A stretch of 46,375 nt of DNA. Source: a virus. Location of the stretch: the IMG/VR virus record IMGVR_UViG_3300036853_000321, positions 1 through 46,375 of that record. One strand, written 5' to 3'. Within the stretch, counting starts at the first letter, position 1. Each line of letters opens with the position of its first letter. Position numbers and translations under genes: made by a program. This document shows positions 29,778 to 37,089 of this stretch, one piece after another. The notes beneath the pieces were generated by a model. The model did not search any database. It saw nothing but the letters and a program-made list of their open reading frames with translations, and had not been told where the DNA came from.

Positions 29778-30574
29778 CACGCCGTCAACACGAGACGCGC
29801 GGTCCCGCTCCTATCGCGGACCAGGATGCGGCCCGTGGTGCCGGTCGCCGTGAACACGTCGCACCCGCGCAGCAGCGAGATGTTCACCGCGTACAGCCGG
29901 GTGACGGCGGCGGTGCCCTTCAAAACGTAGTCGCTCCACCCGCACACCCCGCCGTCGAAGGTGCAGTTGGTCAGCCAGACGCCGCTGGTGGCGTTGGCCA
30001 CCTCGAGCCCGATGGACGGCTGGGCCGTGATCACGGTGGCGGTCGACAGCCACCGGCAGTTCTCGGCGCGGAACTGCGCGGCCCCCGTGATCAGCTTGAC
30101 CGCCGGCGCGGTGTCGAGCCCGCCGCAGTCGAAGTCGCAGGCCACGATCGCGCACTCGGCCGCCGCCACCCGCACCCGGGCGGTGGGCGCCACCAGCGAC
30201 TGCGGGAAGTAGAGGTTCTCCAACCACACCCCGGCCGACGTGATGTCGAACATGGCCACGGCACCGTTGCAGATGAACTGCGGCCGGGTCGCCCCGCTGC
30301 CCTCGCCCACGAGGTAGAGGGTCTTGCTCAGGACCTGGGCGGCAGCGAGGGTCTCCTGGTGGTTCTCCAGGTAGACAATCGTGTCACCGGCGGCGGCGTT
30401 GGTTACCGCCTGCGCGGTCGTGGCGAGCGGCCGGATCCGGTCGAGCCCCGGGGCGGAGTCAGACCCCGAACGGTGGACGAACCACCGCTGCCCGGTTTCC
30501 CGCCAGGGTCCGCTCGCGGCCATTGCCGGCCCGGTGGAGCCACCCGAGCTCTCTACGATGTACCAGCTTGCCAC
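29777..30574 (-). CDS. Small right-handed beta-helix virion protein
   Basis: This is a 265-residue protein. After an N-terminal WYIVESSGGSTGP, the repeated rungs TLYLVGEGSGATRPQFICNG, VWLENLYFPQS, CAIVACDFDCGG, AENCRWLSTA and VWLTNCTFDGG are typical of a parallel beta-helix of pectate-lyase type. It ends in LRGCDVFTATGTTGRILV. It may be a head or tail decoration that binds polysaccharide; it lies just after the small head-fibre-like gene. The GTG start is preceded by GGGGAGG at a long spacing. The fold assignment is fairly confident; the role is not known. Confidence 0.6.
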   Translation of the reverse strand: MASWYIVESSGGSTGPAMAASGPWRETGQRWFVHRSGSDSAPGLDRIRPLATTAQAVTNAAAGDTIVYLENHQETLAAAQVLSKTLYLVGEGSGATRPQFICNGAVAMFDITSAGVWLENLYFPQSLVAPTARVRVAAAECAIVACDFDCGGLDTAPAVKLITGAAQFRAENCRWLSTATVITAQPSIGLEVANATSGVWLTNCTFDGGVCGWSDYVLKGTAAVTRLYAVNISLLRGCDVFTATGTTGRILVRDRSGTARLVLTA

Positions 30575-30591
30575 TCAGGGGTCAGCCTCCC

Positions 30592-30912
30592 CTACTTGAC
30601 GCCGACCACCAGCCAGTTCGCGCCGTCCGAAGCGATGGTGAACGCCCCCCACTGCGTGGTGGTGGCCAGCGTCGCCGCCCCGTCGATGGTCTCGCTGCCC
30701 GAGCCGTCCAGGGTGACGGCGTTGGCGGAAGCGTCGACCTTCTTGATCGTCAGGTGGCGTCCCTTGCACCCCACCGCGGTCGGCAGGTTCGCCACCACCG
30801 CGGCGGCGGTCGCGTCCACCGGGTAGACCCCGTGGCCCGTGCCGATCGTGAAGGTCACCAGCTTGACGTCGGAGACCTTCACCCCGAGCGTGTCGAAGTT
30901 CGAGACGCCCAT
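30592..30912 (-). CDS. Head-fibre / decoration-like small protein
   Basis: This is a 106-residue protein. The C-terminal half, CKGRHLTIKKVDASANAVTL, DGSGSETIDG, TQWGAFTIASDGANWLVVG, is the beta-prism-like repeat seen at the ends of phage head fibres and adhesins (pattern: IKK-D-S-N-VTI ... G-ETIDG ... SDG-NW). It starts two bases after the capsid stop, so the pair is coexpressed, as expected of a capsid decoration. It could also be a minor tail protein. A start further upstream would overlap the capsid gene and is not needed. Confidence 0.65.
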   Translation of the reverse strand: MGVSNFDTLGVKVSDVKLVTFTIGTGHGVYPVDATAAAVVANLPTAVGCKGRHLTIKKVDASANAVTLDGSGSETIDGAATLATTTQWGAFTIASDGANWLVVGVK

Positions 30913-30914
30913 GG

Positions 30915-31820
30915 CTAGAAGTTCGACCCCAGGAGCTTCCTCGGGTTCACGCAGCTGATCCCGAGCATCATGTTCCCGCTGTACACCGTGGCCCGGTTGA
31001 GGTCCATGCCCACCTCCACCATGTTGGGCTTCTCCGTCCAGATGAGCAGCAGCCCCAGCTTCGCGTCCGTGATCCCCCACCAGTTGGTGGTCGACGGCAG
31101 GTAGCGGTTGGTCACGATCTGCAACCCCTCGTCTTTGAGAGGGTTGATCGCGTTGTTGCTGGTGTCGTACTGCTGGCCGCTCATCAAGACCCGCTTGGTC
31201 TCGAAGTACTGCTCCCAGGGGACGAGAATCTTCTTCAGCTTCACCCCCACCGGGATGCCGTGCCCGCCCGGCATCTTCGCGGCCAGGATGAACATCGACT
31301 CCAGCGCCGTCTGCCCCACCGACGCCGCGGTGATGACCGTGTCGAAGGTCCCACCCCGCGGCAGCTTGTGGCCGGTCGCGGAGATGGGCTTGCCGTCGGG
31401 GAGCAGGTTCACCGTGGTCGAGAACGAGTTCCCGAAGACGTCGGCCGCGAGCACCTCCACGCTGTTGTGGAGGGACTCGTTGACTGACTCGGCCCCGTTG
31501 ATGGCGTCGCGGTACTGCTTGAACTTCAACGCCTCCCGCGAGACCGGCATGTTGATCGAGTAGGCGTACTGGTTGATGCGTACCGTGTACCCCTGCTTGA
31601 CGATGTCGACCGCCCCCTGCTGCAGCTCCTCGCGCCTGGGTGCGAGCCCCAGGCCGGCGAACTCTGCGATCTCCTCGAACGCCTTGTCCGACGTCATCTC
31701 CTGGAACCCGCACTTCTTCCATTCGGGGTCGCGCGCTTCGTTCGCGACCTTGAAGGTTTCGAGGAGTGACCCCCGGAGTACCGGGTCTGTGAATTGCGAG
31801 GTTACAACGCCTTGGCTCAT
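30915..31820 (-). CDS. Major capsid protein (HK97-type)
   Basis: This is a 301-residue protein. Its place after scaffold and decoration-like genes, its size, and features such as YTVRINQYAYSINMPVSREA, LHNSVEVLAADVFGNSFSTT, TAASVGQTALESMFILAAKM and LPSTTNWWGIT with a spine-helix/P-domain layout fit an HK97-fold major head subunit of the Mu-like/podovirus type. A GAAGGGAAG site precedes the ATG. It forms the icosahedral shell around the DNA, assembled on the scaffold at 33207. The HK97 fold is inferred from pattern, not structure. Confidence 0.75.
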   Translation of the reverse strand: MSQGVVTSQFTDPVLRGSLLETFKVANEARDPEWKKCGFQEMTSDKAFEEIAEFAGLGLAPRREELQQGAVDIVKQGYTVRINQYAYSINMPVSREALKFKQYRDAINGAESVNESLHNSVEVLAADVFGNSFSTTVNLLPDGKPISATGHKLPRGGTFDTVITAASVGQTALESMFILAAKMPGGHGIPVGVKLKKILVPWEQYFETKRVLMSGQQYDTSNNAINPLKDEGLQIVTNRYLPSTTNWWGITDAKLGLLLIWTEKPNMVEVGMDLNRATVYSGNMMLGISCVNPRKLLGSNF

Positions 31821-31835
31821 GGTCAGCTTCCCTTC

Positions 31836-32459
31836 TCAGACGCCGAGAACGGCAGAGATGCCGCCAAAGTTGCTCAGGACGTTCGCGTACACGACGTACC
31901 GTCCCTTGATCTGGGTGGGGTCGTTGCCCACCTGTTCGAGAACATCAGCGATGCGCCACTGCAGCGTCGCCGTCACCGCGTGGGTCGAGATGTCGAGCAG
32001 CGCGCCCGACAGCCCCAGCCCCTGGTCCGGTGTCACGTAGATGTGGTCGGCGTTCTCACCCACGATGGCCCGCGCCCCCGCGATGGTGGTGATCGACGTC
32101 CCGTCGTCCGCGTCCACCACGAACAGCGAGTGGGCGGCCAGCTGCACCATGACCATGCTGCGGTCGGCGTCGGCCGTCCAGGTGGTGCCAGAGGGGATGT
32201 AGCGCCCGTTGCGCACCAGCACCCCGTCGGAGTTGCGGTACTGCAGCACCGAGCTCACCACGCCGTAGATGCCGGTCGTGCCGGCGGCGGTTCTGGCCAC
32301 CGTGCCGTCGGACAGCCAGGTGACCGGGTCACCGGGGTAGATGTCCGCCGTGGCGTAGGCGCTGGCGATCATCGCCGGGCGCGGCTCGGCCATGCCGACG
32401 ACCATGCTCCTTGGCTTGAAGAACTGGAAACCGTTGCGGGGGATATTTGCTCGGGCCAT
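31836..32459 (-). CDS. Head-associated structural protein
   Basis: This 207-residue protein is beta-rich (PGDPVTWLSDGTVARTAAGT, GRYIPSGTTWTADADRSMVM, AHSLFVVDADDGTSITTIAG), with a C-terminal part that ends SNFGGISAVLGV. The layout, with hydrophobic strands around Gly turns, suits a capsid decoration or stabilisation protein. It sits directly before the capsid gene (15-base gap) and has a GAGGAGAG ribosome binding site. I do not recognise the exact family. Confidence 0.55.
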   Translation of the reverse strand: MARANIPRNGFQFFKPRSMVVGMAEPRPAMIASAYATADIYPGDPVTWLSDGTVARTAAGTTGIYGVVSSVLQYRNSDGVLVRNGRYIPSGTTWTADADRSMVMVQLAAHSLFVVDADDGTSITTIAGARAIVGENADHIYVTPDQGLGLSGALLDISTHAVTATLQWRIADVLEQVGNDPTQIKGRYVVYANVLSNFGGISAVLGV

Positions 32460-32472
32460 TGCTCAGCTCTCC

Positions 32473-33024
32473 TCAGACCAGGACGGTCCGCTCGGTGATG
32501 GTGGTCGTGTGGCCAGGCTTCGTGGGTTGCATGATCTCGGACATCAGCTGCGCGTGACGCCTGCGCTGCGGATCGCGGGCCTGCAGCCGCTCCCAGTCCA
32601 CCGTCGGCATCTTCATGAGGGTGAGTTCCTTCTCCTTGATGAGCTCGCCCCGGTGCTTCGCCCCGAAGTAGAACTTCGGGTGCGCACAGGTGGGCGACCA
32701 CCGCTCTTCGATCCAGCCGCGGTGGCCGAGCCGACCCCGGTCCTTGTCCGACGCCCAGAAATAGCGGAAGTCGGGGTCCTCGTTGGCCAGCTTCAGCGGG
32801 TCGTAGTCGCCATCGATGGGGGCGTCCTCGGCGTCGTGCCTGACCTTCGCCTGCCGCGTGCGGCGGACGTCTGCCAGCGTCTCCGCCAGGTGCTCTGTCG
32901 CCACCAGCTTGCGGGGCCGCCCCCGCTTCCTCGGCGCCTCGGCTGTCGGTTCCTCGACGCCCTCACTGCCCTCTTCGATGTCCAATGCGCGACCCACTCT
33001 GGCCACGGTGCGTTTCGCCACCAC
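32473..33024 (-). CDS. AT-hook-containing phage protein
   Basis: This 183-residue protein is basic. Residues about 32-40 (RKRGRPRKL) are a textbook AT-hook, a minor-groove DNA-binding motif. The remainder includes DFRYFWASDKDRGRLGHRGW, which is common in phage proteins near the capsid, and a Lys/Met-rich end. It could bind packaged DNA or act in head maturation. It starts with GTG-GTG, with no strong ribosome binding site, after a 180-base gap that contains no other gene. Its role is unknown. Confidence 0.55.
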   Translation of the reverse strand: MVAKRTVARVGRALDIEEGSEGVEEPTAEAPRKRGRPRKLVATEHLAETLADVRRTRQAKVRHDAEDAPIDGDYDPLKLANEDPDFRYFWASDKDRGRLGHRGWIEERWSPTCAHPKFYFGAKHRGELIKEKELTLMKMPTVDWERLQARDPQRRRHAQLMSEIMQPTKPGHTTTITERTVLV

Positions 33025-33172
33025 CGTCCGGGGAGCGCGCGGCCCTGGCGCTCGGGAGGCATGACGCTCAGCCGTTCTGCGGTCTTACCCAGTGGCGCTC
33101 GCGGCTGAATGTCGCCTGGGCCTGACCCGGTCAACCGTGCCCGTCGGAGACGGAGGCTGTATTCAAGCTAGT

Positions 33173-33191
33173 AGGCCCCTAAATTGGGCCT
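33173..33191. terminator. Short hairpin after the scaffold gene
   Basis: AGGCCC (33173-33178) and GGGCCT (33186-33191) are inverted around seven bases, 15 bases past the scaffold stop, in an AT-rich patch. No U-tract follows on the minus strand, so it is at best a weak terminator or attenuator between scaffold and capsid-block transcripts. Confidence 0.35.
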
Positions 33192-33206
33192 GTCCAGCGG
33201 TATTTA

Positions 33207-34112
33207 TTATTTGCGCATCGAGGCGAGGGATTTTCCGACCGTGCTTTTCCATTTATTCACGGCAGCCGCCCGGTCCAATTGGGGGTACATGACGGTCGCC
33301 GCAGCCTCGATATCCGGCTCCAGGCCGGCGTAATCGGGGCCGGCGTTGCCACCGACGCCTCCGCGCCCCGAGCTGCCCGACATCCGGTCGCGTCCATTGC
33401 TGTCGCCGCCGGCCGAGAAACTCGACGGCAGGGGGTAGCCGAGGTCTTTCGCCACCAGCGCCGCAGCCTGGCGGAGTGTGGTGTACAGCACGTTGGGGTC
33501 CGACATGTTGCGCTTCTCGGTCCTCGCCAGCTTCGCCGCGTACCCCTCGACCATCGCCTTGGCGTCGCGGTCGGCGCTCTCGGGGTGGAGCCACGGGAAC
33601 TCCGCCGCCAGGCTCTGGCCCAGGGGGGAGGGGCCGCGGGGCGGCGGCGCCTTCTTCGCGTCGTGCATCTCCGCGCCGAGTTTCCCGTACTCGACCTGGA
33701 GGTCGCGGAACTCCTCCACCGCGCTGGGGTCTCGGTCCAGCCGGGCCAGCACCTTCTGGTATTGCGCGTCGAGCGTCTTCTTGCGGGCCACCAGCGGGTC
33801 CTCCCGCGGCGGCCGGCTGGCCTCCACCGACTCGGCGATGCGCGCCGACATCTCCCGCAGCCGCTCGTTGAGCTCGCGGTTCTGCGTGGTCATCGCCCCG
33901 AGGGCGCGGTTGAGCTCCTGGTTGCGGCGCCAGTCCTCGCGCCGCTCGGCGCGCGTCGGCCGGCGGGGGACGTCCTGGCCAGGCTGCGCCTGCTCCTCCG
34001 TCGGCGGTTGCCCGTCCGTTGTCTCCTGCTGGGGCTCAACCCCTTCACCCGGGTCACCCACGGGCTCGGTGCCCGCCTGCGATTCTCCGTTTGGCTGCGT
34101 CTCCGGTTCCAT
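33207..34112 (-). CDS. Scaffolding protein
   Basis: This is a 301-residue protein. An acidic, Gln/Glu/Pro-rich N-terminal 50 residues precede a long coiled region (ERREDWRRNQELNRALGAMT, RELNERLREMSARI), then helical segments with a basic C-terminus (NKWKSTVGKSLASMRK) like the capsid-binding helix-turn-helix of scaffolds. Position between portal and capsid genes is typical. It directs procapsid assembly and then leaves. AAGGAGACC lies eight or so bases before the ATG. The last 80 bases are AT-rich with AAA lysine codons, unlike most of the gene. Confidence 0.75.
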   Translation of the reverse strand: MEPETQPNGESQAGTEPVGDPGEGVEPQQETTDGQPPTEEQAQPGQDVPRRPTRAERREDWRRNQELNRALGAMTTQNRELNERLREMSARIAESVEASRPPREDPLVARKKTLDAQYQKVLARLDRDPSAVEEFRDLQVEYGKLGAEMHDAKKAPPPRGPSPLGQSLAAEFPWLHPESADRDAKAMVEGYAAKLARTEKRNMSDPNVLYTTLRQAAALVAKDLGYPLPSSFSAGGDSNGRDRMSGSSGRGGVGGNAGPDYAGLEPDIEAAATVMYPQLDRAAAVNKWKSTVGKSLASMRK

Positions 34113-34122
34113 CTGGGTCTCC

Positions 34123-34692
34123 TTACGTTACGGGCTTTACGAGGTGCATCCCCCGGCCGGCGTCGTCGGCCACGAATACAATCTTCATCAGCTGCTCGGG
34201 CCCCCACAGGCGGGTGTCGAGGTCGAAGCTGCCGCGGATGTCCCGCACGTTCAGCAAGAGGACGTCCTCCATGCTCCGCACCGTCCCGCCGGTGAACCAG
34301 TGGACCGGGGTTTCCTCGCCGCTGTATTTGCCCCACTTCACGATGTCCCCGATCAGGACGCCGTGGGAGCGCATCCAGTCCCGCGCCGTGCAGCCAGCCT
34401 TGAGCAGCAGCCCCAGGTTGATCACCTTCTGGTGGGCGATGGTGCGCCCCTCGTCCACGTCCAGGGTGTGGTCGGGGATCACGATGCCGCCCTCGGTCTT
34501 CTGCTCCTTGGCCTGGAGGCGGTAGACCATGACGTCGTCATCTGTCGGCTGAAACGGGATCTCGGGCAGCCGCAGCTCGCGCGTGCGCGTCGCCAGCAGC
34601 AACGACGACAGCTGCTCCAACTCCTCCCAGCGTGCGAACTCTTGCTTGGTGTACGCCGCCGTCGGCACGAAGTACTCGCCCAGTTCGCTCAT
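34123..34692 (-). CDS. GroES-like co-chaperonin
   Basis: This is a 189-residue protein. Residues 54-75 (VMVYRLQAKEQKTEGGIVIP) contain the GroES mobile loop with the hydrophobic triad IVI at 70-72 that docks on GroEL. VLIGDIVKWGKYSGEE (112-127) and MEDVLLLNVRDI (141-152) match the VKVGDxVLxGKYxGxE and EDDILAV core of Cpn10. It is longer than the usual ~95 residues, with an N-terminal extension and an insert after the mobile loop. It could replace host GroES so that GroEL folds a phage capsid component, as T4 gp31 does. ATGA overlap with the gene upstream. Confidence 0.75.
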   Translation of the reverse strand: MSELGEYFVPTAAYTKQEFARWEELEQLSSLLLATRTRELRLPEIPFQPTDDDVMVYRLQAKEQKTEGGIVIPDHTLDVDEGRTIAHQKVINLGLLLKAGCTARDWMRSHGVLIGDIVKWGKYSGEETPVHWFTGGTVRSMEDVLLLNVRDIRGSFDLDTRLWGPEQLMKIVFVADDAGRGMHLVKPVT

Positions 34693-34898
34693 GGCAGCGC
34701 CCCCTGGCCCCAGTGCTCCTCGATCAGCAGGCGCAGCTCGTTGCGGGCCCCGTAGTACTGCAGGCGCTGCTCACTCTGGCTGTCCGGGCCGCACAGGGAT
34801 ATTAGGTTGCTCTCCAGCTCCCGGAGGCGGCCCAGGAGGTGGTCCCGCAGGCGGTGGGTGCCCGGGTGGGCCATCCATTGCTCCATTACCTGATCCAT
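34689..34898 (-). CDS. Small gene overlapping the portal 3' end
   Basis: This 69-residue helical protein (MEQWMAHPGTHRLRDHLLGR near its start) resembles the small helical proteins often found just after podovirus portal genes (pattern HPG-x-L-x-L, then a Y-x-G-x-x-x-x-L-x-x-L segment). AGGAGGACC sits six bases before its ATG, one of the best sites in the window. The first 128 bases lie in another frame inside the portal C-terminal tail. It is joined to the GroES-like gene by ATGA. The role is unknown. Confidence 0.7.
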   Translation of the reverse strand: MDQVMEQWMAHPGTHRLRDHLLGRLRELESNLISLCGPDSQSEQRLQYYGARNELRLLIEEHWGQGALP

Positions 34899-37089
34899 GC
34901 GGTCCTCCTGGTGGTCCTGGTGGTGGCTTGTCGGGCCCGCCGGGGCCTGGCGGCATCCCGCCGGTGCCGGGGGCCGGCGTTGCGTTGGGCATCGGCGATG
35001 CCAGGATCAGTTCGGCCTGATCTGACATCTCCAGCGCCCGGAAGTACTCGGCGGCGGCGTTTCTGATGAGCATCACGCCCGTCTGGGGGTCGACGATGGG
35101 CACCGGGCCCGCGGCGGCCTGGCAAACCTGCATTGCGACGTTGAACCCCTGCAGGGCGGTCTTTTCTCGCTGCGGGCGGCTCGATAGCTCGGGATCGCAG
35201 GTGAAAAACACGTCGAACTCGTCGATGTAGTCCTCTTTCGTGACTACGAACTCCTCGACCTCCTGTTCCGGGGCTGAAGCCTCCATCGGCGAGCCCGGAG
35301 GGGGCTTCGCGGCGTCTTTCACCTCGAAAAAGCTGTCCGGCTCCTCCAAGGTCTGCGAAAGGAGGTACGCGAGCACCTGGATCTCGTTGCCGCGGGCCCG
35401 GTTGTACCTCACGGCGATCATTGAGATGTTGTCGGAGGCGTTGGAGGCCCGAATCTCCGTTTCCGCGGCCGTTTGGCCGCTCATTCCGGGCGCGCCGCCG
35501 ATGATATCGTCCGCGGTCACCTGCTGGACGGCCCGATCTTGCCTTTCCTCGACCTTGAAGGCGTTGGGGTCGCCCTGCGGGAACTGGAATTGGAAAATGG
35601 CCTTCCCCACCTGCTCCGGAGGCAGCGGGACCTCGATGCCCTCGCCCAGAACGAGCTTGAAGTCGCCCCTCGGCATGCGCGCCTGCCTCGAATAGAGGAA
35701 CGTGGGGAGCAAATTCATCCGCATCAGCGACACGTACAGGCTCATCACCTCGTTTGCGGTGATGTTGTGGCCCTCGATGAGGTACCCGAGCCCGTAGCCG
35801 TAGATGCCGTCGGGGTTTGGCAGCGCCACGTAGTGCGTGAAGCGGTTGTGGGGCACCTTCCGGGCCGGTTTCGGCGGCGGAGTGGGCTGCGGAGGTGGCC
35901 CAGGGTGCTGCATCGGCACCGGGGTGGGCATCCCGGTCATCGGATCAGGCGGTCCCTGGTCGTAATCGCCGTTCTGGAACCGCACCATGCGGGACGTGTA
36001 GTCGGCCATCTTCGCCTGCAGCTCCACGTTCTGCAAAAAGAGCTCGTGCTTGAAGCGCGCGGCGTCCTTGGGGTCGTCCTTCTCCCGCAGCACCAGCCGC
36101 AGCACTGTGCTGGTGCCTGAATCCACGCACACCGTGACCGGCCGCTGGCGTTTCTCCCCCGGCAGCGCCAGCCAGAGGTCCTGCTCGAGGATGGTGCGGG
36201 GGGCGTCGGGGTCATCCGTGGGCTCGGCGGTGCCCATCAGCTTGTCCTGGGCGGCCTTCACCGGCATCTCGTCGGTCTTCGGCGCCTCCCCGGCCCCGGA
36301 GTCCATCGGTGCCCCGTCCTTGCCGTAGGGACGCGGGAACAGCTTGTCGACGTTGGCGTAGTAGGCCACCCCGGTCTCCGGGTCGGGGTCGCCCATCGCC
36401 TCCAGCTCGTGGCGGTGGTACTCCTTGCGCCAGGTGATCCTGGGGACGTCGGCCAGGTCCACCCGGTCGCTGGTGTGCTTGTAGGGCAGGATGAGGTTGT
36501 CGGTGCTGATGAACTCGAACTTGCACCGCCGCTCCACCGGGTCGTAGAACCACACCGAGAACTGCGACCCGAAGATCAGAGTCGCCAGCCCGCCGCGGTC
36601 GTGCGACGGGATGTACTCGGGGCACCGCTTGCGCACGTACATGTTGAGGTGCCGGGTGCGCTTTCTCGCCAGTTGCTTCTGTTCCGGCCGGGTGGCCACC
36701 GCCCCGCAGATGTCCCCGGTGGCGGGGAAGAAGTGCTTGTGCAATTTGGAGTGGAACATCAGCGCCGCCTTGGTCAGGTACGGCAGGTGGACGTACAGCA
36801 CGTTCTTCTGGTCGGTCTTCCCCGGGATCTCGCCGCCGAACAGCTTGAGGTGGCGGGCCTGCGTCTCCCTCCACTTCTTGCCGCTCTCCAGGTCCATCTC
36901 CTTGTTCTTGATGACCCGCGCTGCAATGGCCCGGAGGGTGTCCTCGGGCAGCGTCTCGGCCAGGTTCACGATGCTGGCGTAGTCGGGCGGCGGCATCGGC
37001 GGGCCGCCCTCGGCCATGGGGTCATCCGGCGGCCCCGGCGGCAGACCCGGGCCACCTGGGGACATGCTGGGGGCCTGCAGATCATCCAT
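34771..37089 (-). CDS. Portal protein
   Basis: This is a 772-residue protein. It directly follows the large terminase gene and carries portal-like features: AARVIKNKEMDLESGKKWRE, LPYLTKAALMFHSKLHKHFF, CKFEFISTDNLILPYKHTSD, GIYGYGLGYLIEGHN, NRARGNEIQVLAYLL. It forms the dodecameric vertex through which DNA is pumped and released. N- and C-terminal tails are Pro/Gly-rich; the C-terminal ~40 residues are overlapped by a separate small gene. The start overlaps the terminase stop by eight bases. The size is typical for podovirus portals. Confidence 0.8.
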   Translation of the reverse strand: MDDLQAPSMSPGGPGLPPGPPDDPMAEGGPPMPPPDYASIVNLAETLPEDTLRAIAARVIKNKEMDLESGKKWRETQARHLKLFGGEIPGKTDQKNVLYVHLPYLTKAALMFHSKLHKHFFPATGDICGAVATRPEQKQLARKRTRHLNMYVRKRCPEYIPSHDRGGLATLIFGSQFSVWFYDPVERRCKFEFISTDNLILPYKHTSDRVDLADVPRITWRKEYHRHELEAMGDPDPETGVAYYANVDKLFPRPYGKDGAPMDSGAGEAPKTDEMPVKAAQDKLMGTAEPTDDPDAPRTILEQDLWLALPGEKRQRPVTVCVDSGTSTVLRLVLREKDDPKDAARFKHELFLQNVELQAKMADYTSRMVRFQNGDYDQGPPDPMTGMPTPVPMQHPGPPPQPTPPPKPARKVPHNRFTHYVALPNPDGIYGYGLGYLIEGHNITANEVMSLYVSLMRMNLLPTFLYSRQARMPRGDFKLVLGEGIEVPLPPEQVGKAIFQFQFPQGDPNAFKVEERQDRAVQQVTADDIIGGAPGMSGQTAAETEIRASNASDNISMIAVRYNRARGNEIQVLAYLLSQTLEEPDSFFEVKDAAKPPPGSPMEASAPEQEVEEFVVTKEDYIDEFDVFFTCDPELSSRPQREKTALQGFNVAMQVCQAAAGPVPIVDPQTGVMLIRNAAAEYFRALEMSDQAELILASPMPNATPAPGTGGMPPGPGGPDKPPPGPPGGPHGSGNGAMDGPPGHPPPAGPPPGPPPGAGEQPNIPVRPGQPE

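Noticed and set aside
28542-29930. 462-codon plus-strand frame in the late block
   Set aside because: Antisense to the zinc-ribbon late protein; no start signal.
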